A DNA stretch of 62,729 nucleotides from Clostridiales bacterium DTU074 (GTDB lineage Bacteria; Bacillota; Clostridia; Caldicoprobacterales; Caldicoprobacteraceae): NCBI GenBank assembly GCA_001513075.1, contig LFSE01000004.1, positions 4,214-66,942 on the forward strand. The letters run 5' to 3'. Each line of letters starts with the position of its first letter. Position 1 is the first letter of the stretch. Positions 16,357 to 25,059 of the stretch are shown here, in pieces. The notes beneath the pieces are model-generated. The model did not search any database and had not been told where the DNA came from. It saw only the letters and a program-made list of their open reading frames with translations. Made by a program: the position numbers and the translations under genes.

Positions 16357-17768
16357 TGGCTTTGATATTGAAGAAGATCCCCATGCGGGAACAGGATCCG
16401 CAGGTAAGGCGCAGCAATTTTAATGAGGTAGCCTTGGGGTATAGCCTGGAGGAGGCCATGAATGAGGCGCAACGATGCCTTAACTGTAAAAGGCCCCTTT
16501 GTGTGGAGGGATGTCCCGTGAATGTAAACATTCCTCAGTTTATACAGGCTATAGTTCAGGGAGACATTCAGCAGGCTTACAGCATTATATGCCGGACCAA
16601 TAACCTTCCGGCTATATGCGGGCGGGTTTGCCCTCAGGAAACCCAATGCGAGCAGAAATGCGTGCTGGGAAGGCGGGGCGAGCCGGTAGCCATAGGGCGG
16701 CTGGAACGGTTTGCGGCCGATTACTGCATAGAGCGGGGGATCGAGGAGGATGTTAATATACAGCCTAACGGGCGAAAGATTGCCGTTGTAGGTTCAGGCC
16801 CTGCCGGTCTTACGGCTGCGGCAGATCTGGCCAAGCTGGGTTATGAGGTAACTGTATTTGAAGCTTTCCATGAACCTGGAGGGGTTCTGATATACGGCAT
16901 ACCCGAGTTCAGGCTACCCAAATCCCTGGTTAAGAAGGAGATCGGGCTTTTAAAAAAGCTGGGCGTTAATTTCCAGACCAACGTTATTGTTGGTAAGACC
17001 GTTACAATTGACGAACTCCTGGATGAAGGATTCGAAGCCATATTCATCGGAAGCGGTGCGGGCTTGCCCAAGTTCATGGGTATACCCGGTGAGAACCTGT
17101 GCGGCGTATATTCCGCCAATGAATATTTGACCCGTATCAATCTGATGAAAGCCTTTGATTTTCCCAGCAGTCATACACCGGTAAAACGTGGACAAAGGGT
17201 GGCAGTTATCGGAGCTGGAAATGTGGCTATGGATGCTGCCCGATGCGCCGTCAGGCTGGGAGCCGGCGAGGTATACATTGTATACCGGCGTTCGGAAGCG
17301 GAAATGCCTGCGAGGCTTGAGGAGATACACCATGCTAAGGAAGAGGGCGTTATATTCGAACTATTGACCAATCCGGTTGAAATCATCGGAGAGGCCGGCT
17401 GGGTAAAAGGATTGAAATGCGTACGAATGGAGCTGGGAGAGCCGGATCAATCGGGCAGGAGAAGGCCGCTCCCAATAAAGGGTTCAGAATTTGTTATGGA
17501 TGTTGATATTGTCATAATGGCAATAGGAACCAGTCCCAATCCATTGATCGCATCTTCAACGCCTGACCTGGCGGTTGAAAGCTGGGGTGGGATCATAGTT
17601 GATGAGGAGACCGGAGCTAGCAGCAAGGAAGGAGTATATGCGGGAGGCGATGCCGTAACCGGTTCAGCCACCGTAATACTGGCCATGGGAGCTGGGAAAA
17701 GAGCAGCCAGGGCGATTCACGAAAAGCTGTCTCGGCAGAAAAAAGATGAACCGGTAGGGATTGAATAA
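16356..17768 (+). CDS. nfnB: NADH-dependent ferredoxin:NADP+ oxidoreductase subunit beta (GltD/GltA-like)
   Basis: 470 residues, usual for NfnB. N-terminal cysteine clusters CLNCKRPLCVEGCPVNVNIP and CGRVCPQETQCEQKC bind two [4Fe-4S] clusters; FAD site VGSGPAGLTAA near 145; NADP(H) Rossmann motif IGAGNVAMDAARCA near 288; GGDAVTG and ATVILAMGAGKRAA near the C-terminus. Its FAD is the bifurcating flavin in the family. A separate gene for 'homotetrameric NADPH glutamate synthase small subunit' is the usual mis-annotation; adjacency and overlap with nfnA argue for Nfn. The C-terminal half of HydB at the start of this window is a paralogue of this protein. Confidence 0.93.
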   Translation: MALILKKIPMREQDPQVRRSNFNEVALGYSLEEAMNEAQRCLNCKRPLCVEGCPVNVNIPQFIQAIVQGDIQQAYSIICRTNNLPAICGRVCPQETQCEQKCVLGRRGEPVAIGRLERFAADYCIERGIEEDVNIQPNGRKIAVVGSGPAGLTAAADLAKLGYEVTVFEAFHEPGGVLIYGIPEFRLPKSLVKKEIGLLKKLGVNFQTNVIVGKTVTIDELLDEGFEAIFIGSGAGLPKFMGIPGENLCGVYSANEYLTRINLMKAFDFPSSHTPVKRGQRVAVIGAGNVAMDAARCAVRLGAGEVYIVYRRSEAEMPARLEEIHHAKEEGVIFELLTNPVEIIGEAGWVKGLKCVRMELGEPDQSGRRRPLPIKGSEFVMDVDIVIMAIGTSPNPLIASSTPDLAVESWGGIIVDEETGASSKEGVYAGGDAVTGSATVILAMGAGKRAARAIHEKLSRQKKDEPVGIE

Positions 17769-17809
17769 AACAGGTTGACAGAGTTATTGGTCGGCAAAGG
17801 GGATAGGAT

Positions 17810-18682
17810 ATGGAGGTTACCGGATTAAGCGACGGTGTTTGCATAAAAGGAGTTAAGGATTTTTATCCAGAACATATATTTGAATGCGGACAGGCATTCA
17901 GATGGGACAGGGAGGGATCGGCATACATCGGAGTGGTTGGCAGCAGGGTTGTAGGCCTGCTCTTTGATGAAGGAAACATTGTTATAAACAATACGACCAA
18001 AGAGGAATATGAGCTGTTCTGGAAGTACTATTTTGATATGGATAGGGATTACGGTGAAATAAAGAGTATCCTGTCCCGGGATCCGGTGGTGAAAAAGGCT
18101 GCCAAGTTCGGATGGGGAATTCGGATTTTGAACCAGGATCCATGGGAGACTTTGATCTCCTTTATAATATCAGCCAACAACAATATATCCAGAATTAGGC
18201 GGATTATAAAAAACTTATCCCGAAGATACGGCAGCAGATTGGTGTGGAACGGCAGAGAATTTTTTTCATTTCCAGAATCCGACGCACTGGCCAATGCTTC
18301 CATCGATGAGCTGATTGATTGCGGCTGCGGCTACAGGGCTCGGTATATAAAGGAGACGGCCGGAATGGTATACCGGGGTGAGATTGATCTGAACGGTTTG
18401 AAGGATGTCCCGTATGCGCAGGCCCATAAAGAGCTTCTTGCCTGCCCCGGAGTCGGGCCGAAAGTAGCTGATTGTATTCTTTTGTTTTCCTGCGGGAAAG
18501 GGGAGGCCTTTCCCGTTGATGTATGGATAAAAAGGGTTATGCAGCATTTTTATCCCGGACATTCGGAATCAAGCAAGGATATCCGGCGATTTGTCGAAGA
18601 TAGGTTTGGCCGTCTTGCCGGTTTTGCCCAGCAATATCTGTACTATTATGCCCGGGATTGCCTGAGATTGTTTGACATATAA
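17810..18682 (+). CDS. 8-oxoguanine DNA glycosylase (Ogg1-like clostridial type)
   Basis: 290 residues. An N-terminal OGG_N-like beta domain (ECGQAFRWDREG, typical of bacterial Ogg1 homologues such as that of Clostridium acetobutylicum) precedes a HhH-GPD glycosylase domain. The hairpin motif CPGVGPKVADCILLF supplies the catalytic Lys (PKVADC) and PVDVWIKRVM holds the catalytic Asp. Excises oxidised guanine opposite C. There is no [4Fe-4S] loop at the C-terminus, separating it from Nth and AlkA-like enzymes. It follows nfnB by 41 bp. The stop codon lies within an unusual 12-bp tandem duplication. Confidence 0.85.
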   Translation: MEVTGLSDGVCIKGVKDFYPEHIFECGQAFRWDREGSAYIGVVGSRVVGLLFDEGNIVINNTTKEEYELFWKYYFDMDRDYGEIKSILSRDPVVKKAAKFGWGIRILNQDPWETLISFIISANNNISRIRRIIKNLSRRYGSRLVWNGREFFSFPESDALANASIDELIDCGCGYRARYIKETAGMVYRGEIDLNGLKDVPYAQAHKELLACPGVGPKVADCILLFSCGKGEAFPVDVWIKRVMQHFYPGHSESSKDIRRFVEDRFGRLAGFAQQYLYYYARDCLRLFDI

Positions 18683-18695
18683 TTTGACATATAAT
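18672..18695 (+). repeat. Tandem 12-bp duplication of TTGACATATAAT
   Basis: Two exact copies (18672-18683, 18684-18695), the first overlapping the ogg stop codon. Each unit is a consensus -35 box joined directly to a consensus -10 box. Within the pair no TTGACA has a TATAAT at 16-18 bp, though TTGTTT (18668-18673) to TATAAT (18690-18695) is 16 bp. Confidence 0.8.
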
Positions 18696-18712
18696 ATGTG
18701 GGGCTTGGGGTG

Positions 18713-18741
18713 TTGACACCTGAATATCCTTCTGGTAGACT
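18713..18741 (+). promoter_or_regulatory. Promoter of guaB
   Basis: TTGACA (18713-18718), 17-bp spacer, TAGACT (18736-18741), about 100 bp ahead of guaB. The short leader contains a small hairpin (GTTTCaaaaatatGAAAC) but no purine riboswitch core. Confidence 0.75.
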
Positions 18742-18823
18742 AGTTTTCAATCTTTATAGCCATAAATCGGCTGGTATGGCTTATCATTAAAGTGGTTTCA
18801 AAAATATGAAACGGTATAAATAA

Positions 18824-20305
<1,482 letters not shown>

Positions 20306-20384
20306 TTTTGTAATACTCATGCAGACAATCTCATTTCTCTTTCAAGCTGTTTACCGGACTATCAGTCTGAAACGGAGGATGTAA

Positions 20385-21236
20385 ATGCATTATATGGATA
20401 AAAGGGAACAGGCAGAATTAGATAGTAAGCTACGAGCTCTTAAGGATGTATTGTTGGGATTGGGCAGCGCAGCAGTGGCCTTTTCGGGAGGAGTGGACAG
20501 TACTCTTCTTTTGAAAGTGGCCCATGATGTTCTGGGTGATAATGTTATAGCGGTTACGGCGTCGTCTCCGGTCTCACCCGGTTGGGAGCTTGAACAAGCT
20601 TCTCTTCTTGCTAAAAAGATGGGAGTGCGCCATATTGTCATCCAATCAAAGGAGCTGGGCATGGAGGAATTTCAACGAAACGATAAAAATCGTTGCTATT
20701 ACTGCAAAAAGGAACGATTTAAAGGGATATGGGAAATAGCCAAAAGCAACGGTGTGGCCCACGTAATAGATGGTTCCAATTACGACGATCTGGGGGACTA
20801 CAGGCCGGGTATGGAGGCCGCAAAGGAGCTGGGGGTATTGAGCCCTATGATGGAGGTTAAGATGACCAAGTCCGATGTTCGCAGACTGTCCAGGATGCTT
20901 GCTCTTCCCACCTGGGACAAACCTGCATATGCCTGCCTTGCCTCCCGTATTCCCTATGGACAGGCTATAGATATTCAAAAACTCAACATGATTGAAAAGG
21001 CCGAGGAACTGCTGATGAACAAACTGGGGATCAGGCAGGTCAGGGTGCGCCATCACGGTGATACAGCCAGAATAGAGGTAGGCAGCGATGAAAGGGACAA
21101 ATTCTTTAATACCGAAATCATGGATTATGTTGCCCGAGAGTTAAAGAAGCTGGGTTTTACCTATGTTGCACTGGATTTATCGGGATATCGGCCGGGCAGT
21201 ATGAACGAGTCGCTGAAGCTGAAGGGAGAAATATAA
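20385..21236 (+). CDS. larE: Sulfur transferase for nickel-pincer nucleotide synthesis, LarE (three-cysteine type)
   Basis: 283 residues, PP-loop ATPase (FSGGVDSTLLLKV, residues 33-45). In nickel-pincer nucleotide (NPN) biosynthesis LarE adenylates the pyridinium carboxylate and inserts sulfur. It has C184 in YACLASRIPYG, the position of the sacrificial Cys of Lactobacillus LarE, and additionally C104 and C107 in RCYYCKKE. From the literature as I recall it, homologues with three such cysteines (Thermotoga type) carry a [4Fe-4S] cluster and can act catalytically. RBS GGAGG 6 bases ahead of ATG 20385. One base separates it from larB. No larA-type racemase lies in this window, so the NPN user is elsewhere. 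Confidence 0.9.
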   Translation: MHYMDKREQAELDSKLRALKDVLLGLGSAAVAFSGGVDSTLLLKVAHDVLGDNVIAVTASSPVSPGWELEQASLLAKKMGVRHIVIQSKELGMEEFQRNDKNRCYYCKKERFKGIWEIAKSNGVAHVIDGSNYDDLGDYRPGMEAAKELGVLSPMMEVKMTKSDVRRLSRMLALPTWDKPAYACLASRIPYGQAIDIQKLNMIEKAEELLMNKLGIRQVRVRHHGDTARIEVGSDERDKFFNTEIMDYVARELKKLGFTYVALDLSGYRPGSMNESLKLKGEI

Positions 21237-21237
21237 G

Positions 21238-21993
21238 ATGCAAGCTGATTACCTTAAGAATATCCTTGAGGACGTAAAAGCAGGGCGTCGGACTGTGGAT
21301 GAGGCCCTGGAAGATTTAAAATACCTGCCTTTTGAAGATCTGGGCTTTGCCAAGGTGGATCATCACCGGCAGCTCCGCAACGGTTATCCCGAGGTGATAT
21401 ACTGCCAGGGTAAAAGGCTCGACCACATACAGGCAATCGTTGAGCGAATGTTGGCTAGAGGGCAGGTAAATATATTGGCTACCAGGGCCAACAGAGCTGT
21501 ATATGAGGCTATCAAAAAAGTGGCTTCGGACGCCGAGTTTCATGAATTGGCCGGTATAGTGACGGTAAGAAGAGTTCAAATCCCACCCATGAAGGGCAAA
21601 ATAGCCGTGGTCTCCGCCGGAACAGCGGATCTACCGGTGGCTGAAGAGGCGGCCGTTACCGCCGAAGTGCTGGGAAACAAGGTGGAACGCGTGTACGATG
21701 TGGGAGTCGCGGGTATACACCGATTGATGGCAAAGGCCAGGATGCTGAATGAGGCCAACGTTATCATAGTTGTTGCCGGCATGGAGGGGGCGTTGGCCAG
21801 CGTTGTAGGCGGCCTTGTGGATAAACCGGTTATTGCCGTTCCGACCAGCGTTGGATATGGTGCCAATTTTGGCGGGCTTTCGGCTCTGTTGTGCATGCTC
21901 AACAGCTGTGCCAGCGGAGTTGCCGTGGTCAATATTGATAACGGCTTTGGTGCCGGTTATATGGCCAGCACAATTAATCGTTTAGCTCAATAA
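21238..21993 (+). CDS. larB: Pyridinium-3,5-biscarboxylic acid mononucleotide synthase, LarB
   Basis: 251 residues. LarB carboxylates and hydrolyses nicotinic acid adenine dinucleotide, the first step to the NPN cofactor. It is related to PurE in its C-terminal half, visible as KGKIAVVSAGTADLPVAEEAA, AGMEGALASVVGGLVDKPVIAVPTS-like strands and GYGANFGGLSALLCMLNSC (described by parts). N-terminal region LRNGYPEVIYCQGK is a family signature. It follows larE by one base, so translation is coupled. A terminator-like hairpin after it separates larEB from larC. Confidence 0.93.
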   Translation: MQADYLKNILEDVKAGRRTVDEALEDLKYLPFEDLGFAKVDHHRQLRNGYPEVIYCQGKRLDHIQAIVERMLARGQVNILATRANRAVYEAIKKVASDAEFHELAGIVTVRRVQIPPMKGKIAVVSAGTADLPVAEEAAVTAEVLGNKVERVYDVGVAGIHRLMAKARMLNEANVIIVVAGMEGALASVVGGLVDKPVIAVPTSVGYGANFGGLSALLCMLNSCASGVAVVNIDNGFGAGYMASTINRLAQ

Positions 21994-22008
21994 TAAAAGC
22001 ATTGGTGT

Positions 22009-22033
22009 GCCGAGGACTTCCTCGGTGTTTTTG
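22009..22033 (+). terminator. Terminator-like hairpin between larB and larC
   Basis: CCGAGG / CCTCGG (22010-22015, 22020-22025) with loop ACTT, followed by TGTTTTTG. The stem is short, so it may attenuate rather than stop transcription into larC. Confidence 0.6.
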
Positions 22034-22088
22034 TTTCTACTGCCGAATATTTGGTTTTATATTACGGCAAAAAACGGAGGGATATGAA

Positions 22089-22958
22089 GTGAGGATACTG
22101 TTTTTTGATTGTTTTTCAGGGATCAGCGGTGATATGGCTCTGGGAGCCCTGCTGGATCTGGGCCTGGATCAGCAGGCCTTGCTTAATGAGCTGAGCAAGT
22201 TGGGACTGAACGATGAGTATCGTATCGAAATAAAAAAGGGCACGAAAAAGGGAATTACCGGACTGGATGTTAATATAACGGTTATAAGTCATGTACATTC
22301 AAAAGATCATCTGCATGCCGGCGAAACAGACAAACACGCCGATGAAGAATGCTGCCATGATCATTCCCATCACCAGGATAATGTTCATCATGAATTCCAT
22401 CATCATGGTTCTTATCATCATTCCCATCATTCTTCCGGTCTGGAAAGAAATTTCGGCCAGATAAGAGAATTGGTAGAATCAAGCGGCTTGTCCCGCAATG
22501 TTAAGGACATTGCTTTGGAGATTTTTGAAAGGCTGGCCAGGGCTGAGGGCAAGATACATAATGTACCCTATGAAGAGGTTCATTTCCATGAAGTCGGTGC
22601 TGTGGATTCCATTATTGATATCGTGGGTACAGCTATATGCATTGATATGCTGAAACCCGACATTATAATGGCGTCACCGGTTCACCTGGGAGGGGGTTTT
22701 GTCAAATGCCAGCACGGCATATTTCCAGTTCCTGCTCCTGCTACCCTGGAACTTTTACAAGGCATTCCGGTTTACTCACGTGGCTTTATGGGCGAATTGG
22801 TCACTCCCACCGGAGCTGCCATCCTGTCCACACTGTGCAGTGATTTTGTGGACTTCCCATCCATGGTGGTTGAAAAGGTGGGATACGGCCTGGGCAAAAG
22901 AGATTATGAAATTCCCAACTGTTTAAGGGTATGCCTGGGTGAATCATCAAAAAAATAG
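22089..22958 (+). CDS. larC: LarC N-terminal part (LarC1), nickel-insertion protein
   Basis: 289 residues from GTG 22089 (RBS CGGAGG, 8-base spacing). LarC inserts Ni into the pincer nucleotide using CTP. The start RILFFDCFSGISGDMALGA is the family signature; EVHFHEVGAVDSIIDIVGTA and GELVTPTGAAIL follow. Between residues ~65 and ~115 there is a very His-rich insert (HSHH, HHEFHHHG, HHSHHSS, with about 20 His and a CC pair), a likely Ni reservoir. The frame ends at TAG 22956 immediately after seven A residues; the -1 frame continues into LarC2, so this is the 5' part of a recoded gene, as described for Lactobacillus plantarum larC. Confidence 0.9.
   Translation: MRILFFDCFSGISGDMALGALLDLGLDQQALLNELSKLGLNDEYRIEIKKGTKKGITGLDVNITVISHVHSKDHLHAGETDKHADEECCHDHSHHQDNVHHEFHHHGSYHHSHHSSGLERNFGQIRELVESSGLSRNVKDIALEIFERLARAEGKIHNVPYEEVHFHEVGAVDSIIDIVGTAICIDMLKPDIIMASPVHLGGGFVKCQHGIFPVPAPATLELLQGIPVYSRGFMGELVTPTGAAILSTLCSDFVDFPSMVVEKVGYGLGKRDYEIPNCLRVCLGESSKK
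22949..22955 (+). other. larC: Programmed -1 ribosomal frameshift site in larC
   Basis: Heptamer A AAA AAA in the 0 frame, followed directly by the LarC1 stop TAG. A -1 slip reads AAA ATA GCG TCC CCC GGG GAG GTT AAG and runs without a stop into the LarC2 frame. A GC-rich CCCCCGGGGAGG lies 6-17 bases downstream and could pause ribosomes; it also looks like a ribosome-binding site for GTG 22979. Confidence 0.75.
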
Positions 22959-22978
22959 CGTCCCCCGGGGAGGTTAAG

Positions 22979-23413
22979 GTGATCGAGACAAATATAGATG
23001 ATATGGGCGGAGAGCTTTTCGGCTATATCATGGATCGGCTGATGGAGAACAATGCCCTTGATGTATGGTACACGCCCATCTATATGAAAAAAAATCGTCC
23101 GGGCGTTATGATCAGCGTGCTGTGCAAGCCGGAGGATGAGGCTGTTCTAAAAGATATTCTTATTGGCGAAACTACCACCCTGGGGGTCAGAAGTTACGCT
23201 GCGTACAGGAATGTGCTGGACAGGCACTGGGAAAGGGTTTATACAAAATATGGCTGCATACGGATGAAGGTGGCCCGCAATGAAAGGGTATGCAAGGCAG
23301 CGCCCGAGTATGAGGATTGCAGGAAGGCTGCCGAGAAGTACGGCGTTCCGATAAGGGAGGTGTACGATGCAGCCAGGCTGGCCTATGAAAAGATGGGATG
23401 CGGAGGAGAGTAG
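22979..23413 (+). CDS. larC: LarC C-terminal part (LarC2)
   Basis: 144 residues when counted from GTG 22979. It opens with the conserved ETNIDDMGGELFGYIMDRL and contains DVWYTPIYMKKNRPGVMISVLC, the C-terminal half of LarC that in L. plantarum forms the Ni-binding, trimerising domain. It is in the -1 frame relative to LarC1 and is open from the slippery A-run, so the main active product is expected to be the LarC1-LarC2 fusion (about 440 aa). Independent initiation at GTG 22979 behind GGGGAGG is possible too and would make a free LarC2. It ends the lar cluster. Confidence 0.88.
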   Translation: MIETNIDDMGGELFGYIMDRLMENNALDVWYTPIYMKKNRPGVMISVLCKPEDEAVLKDILIGETTTLGVRSYAAYRNVLDRHWERVYTKYGCIRMKVARNERVCKAAPEYEDCRKAAEKYGVPIREVYDAARLAYEKMGCGGE

Positions 23414-23541
23414 TCCGGCGCCACGTTTATTTTTTCTGGTCTTGAGTGTTAAAGACTTTGCTTTTCCATAAAGGATAATCTCCATCTGCCAGTCCAAACA
23501 GGCACAATAAAAAGGAGATAAAAAATAATAGACGAAACACT
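23414..23541. other. Intergenic sequence upstream of the pur operator
   Basis: AT-rich stretch after larC with no open frame of note; begins the 413-bp gap to purE. A motif AAAAAGGAGATAAAAAATAATAG resembles an RBS but is followed by no frame. The remainder of the gap is described in the next entries. Confidence 0.4.
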
Positions 23542-23575
23542 CCGAACATTTTAAACAATAAATTAAATAATGTTC
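23542..23575 (+). promoter_or_regulatory. PurR-type operator (PurBox pair) of the purine operon
   Basis: CCGAACATT (23542-23550) and an inverted, weaker copy AATGTTC(AA) (23569-23575), 18 bases apart, ending 10 bases before the -35 box. The Bacillus PurR PurBox core is CCGAAC with two inverted boxes upstream of the promoter (about -81 to -29), and this site falls at roughly -79 to -46 from the expected transcription start. PurR would repress when PRPP is low. Confidence 0.6.
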
Positions 23576-23585
23576 AAATTTTTTG

Positions 23586-23614
23586 TTGACAAATCTTCCC
23601 GCCTCTGATAGGAT
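23586..23614 (+). promoter_or_regulatory. Promoter of the pur operon
   Basis: Perfect TTGACA (23586-23591), 17-bp spacer, TAGGAT (23609-23614). It gives a leader RNA of about 205 nt before purE. Confidence 0.75.
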
Positions 23615-23620
23615 AAAAGC

Positions 23621-23755
23621 ATAAAATACGGGCTTTGCTCTATAGCCGTCTGGTGTTATGTGTATGAAGGAAGATATGAAGATGCGGGGAAGCTTAAGCT
23701 GTGGGAAATTCAAATATATTGATGCTTGCGGTATCGTTAAAATACCTATACGGGT
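23621..23755 (+). promoter_or_regulatory. Structured leader RNA of the pur operon, class not recognised
   Basis: Between the promoter and the leader terminator. Small hairpins visible: ACGG(G)CT/AGCCGT (23627-23649 region), AGCTTAAGCT palindrome (~23691-23700) and GGTAT/ATACC (~23730-23745). I looked for guanine, ZTP, PRPP and THF riboswitch cores and did not find them. Layout (leader plus terminator) suggests attenuation. Confidence 0.4.
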
Positions 23756-23796
23756 GAAATCCGATTATTTAAAATAATCGGATTTCAGTTTTTTGA
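23756..23796 (+). terminator. Leader terminator (attenuator) ahead of purE
   Basis: Perfect 14-bp stem (23756-23769 with 23773-23786), loop TAA, followed by AGTTTTTTG. It lies downstream of the pur promoter and 31 bases before the purE start, so it must be conditionally bypassed for the operon to be expressed. Confidence 0.85.
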
Positions 23797-23826
23797 TAAA
23801 GAATTAAGGCAGATGGAGGTGTGGAA

Positions 23827-24324
23827 ATGCCGAAGGTTGGGATTGTAATGGGAAGCATATCCGACCTGGAGGTTGTAAAGAAAACCATACGGGTCCTGAA
23901 AGAGTTCGATATAGAGGTGGAGGTAAGGGTGCTGTCCGCCCATCGCACTCCCCATGAAGCGGCAGAGTATGCTCGGACCGCAGAGGAGAGAGGTTTAAAG
24001 GCAATTATAGCAGCAGCCGGCAAAGCTGCCCATCTGCCCGGGGTATTGGCGGCTTACACCGTTTTGCCGGTAATTGGTTTACCGGTAAAATCTTCCACTA
24101 TGGATGGACTGGATTCTCTTCTTTCAATAGTCCAGATGCCGGCCGGCATACCTGTGGCAACAGTGGCCGTTAATGGAAGTGAAAATGCCGCCCTGTTAGC
24201 TGTACACATATTAGCCGTAGCTTATCCTCATCTGGCAGAACGGCTTAAAGAATACAGAAAAGCCATGGCACAGCGTGTGTATCAGCAGGACAGCAAGCTG
24301 CAGGAGGAAGTATCCGGGATATGA
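23827..24324 (+). CDS. purE: N5-carboxyaminoimidazole ribonucleotide mutase (PurE, catalytic subunit)
   Basis: 165 residues from ATG 23827 (RBS GGAGG, 7 bases upstream; an in-frame GTG 23821 overlaps the RBS). Seen: [14 protein letters not shown] phosphate loop, [13 protein letters not shown] with the catalytic His, [17 protein letters not shown], and [30 protein letters not shown]. Class I PurE works with PurK (N5-CAIR route), but no purK is in this operon. First gene of purECFMNHD; it overlaps purC by 4 bp. Confidence 0.95.
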   Translation: MPKVGIVMGSISDLEVVKKTIRVLKEFDIEVEVRVLSAHRTPHEAAEYARTAEERGLKAIIAAAGKAAHLPGVLAAYTVLPVIGLPVKSSTMDGLDSLLSIVQMPAGIPVATVAVNGSENAALLAVHILAVAYPHLAERLKEYRKAMAQRVYQQDSKLQEEVSGI

Positions 24325-25031
24325 AAAAATTACTATTATTATATGAGGGAAAGGCAAAAAGGGTTTATTCAGTTGAAGATCCGGACCTTGTCATAGTGGA
24401 ATACAAAGACGACGCAACCGCCTTTAACGGTTTAAAGAGGGGAACCATTGCTGACAAAGGTATTGTAAACAACAAGGTGTCCAACCATCTGTTTCAATTG
24501 TTGGAAAGGGCAGGAGTACCAACCCATTATGTAAGGCAACTGAACGAGCGGGAGACGCTGGTAAGGAAGGTTGAGATTGTACCCGTTGAGGTCATTGTCC
24601 GCAATATTGCCGCCGGGAGCCTGTCAAAACGCCTTGGAATACCCGAAGGCACAAAATTGAAAAGCACGGTGCTTGAGTATTGCTACAAAAATGACAGATT
24701 AGGAGATCCGATGGTAAACGAATATCATATATATGCCATGGAGCTGGCCACTCGCGATGAGCTGTCCAGAATCTCGGACATGTCTTTTAAAGTAAATCAA
24801 ATACTGTCGGATTATCTGAAGGATGTAAATATTGAACTTATAGATTTTAAGCTGGAATTTGGGCGTTTTAAAGGGGAGATTATACTGGCCGATGAAATAT
24901 CGCCGGACACCTGCCGTTTCTGGGATTCGGCAACTGGTGAGAAGCTGGACAAGGACAGGTTCAGAAGGGATCTGGGGTATGTAGAGGAAGCCTATCGTGA
25001 AGTACTTAAACGCTTAACGGGAGAGAATTAA
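24321..25031 (+). CDS. purC: Phosphoribosylaminoimidazole-succinocarboxamide synthase
   Basis: 236 residues, normal length. Joins aspartate to CAIR with ATP to give SAICAR. Seen: [15 protein letters not shown] (ATP loop), [37 protein letters not shown], and [13 protein letters not shown] with [12 protein letters not shown] near the end. The ATGA overlap with purE implies translational coupling. Followed by purF after 28 bp. Confidence 0.97.
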   Translation: MKKLLLLYEGKAKRVYSVEDPDLVIVEYKDDATAFNGLKRGTIADKGIVNNKVSNHLFQLLERAGVPTHYVRQLNERETLVRKVEIVPVEVIVRNIAAGSLSKRLGIPEGTKLKSTVLEYCYKNDRLGDPMVNEYHIYAMELATRDELSRISDMSFKVNQILSDYLKDVNIELIDFKLEFGRFKGEIILADEISPDTCRFWDSATGEKLDKDRFRRDLGYVEEAYREVLKRLTGEN

Positions 25032-25059
25032 GACAAAAAATGAGCAGAGGTTCGATAAT

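Noticed and set aside
23621-23755. Guanine, ZTP, PRPP or THF riboswitch in the pur leader
   Set aside because: None of the conserved core sequences of these classes is present as I read it.
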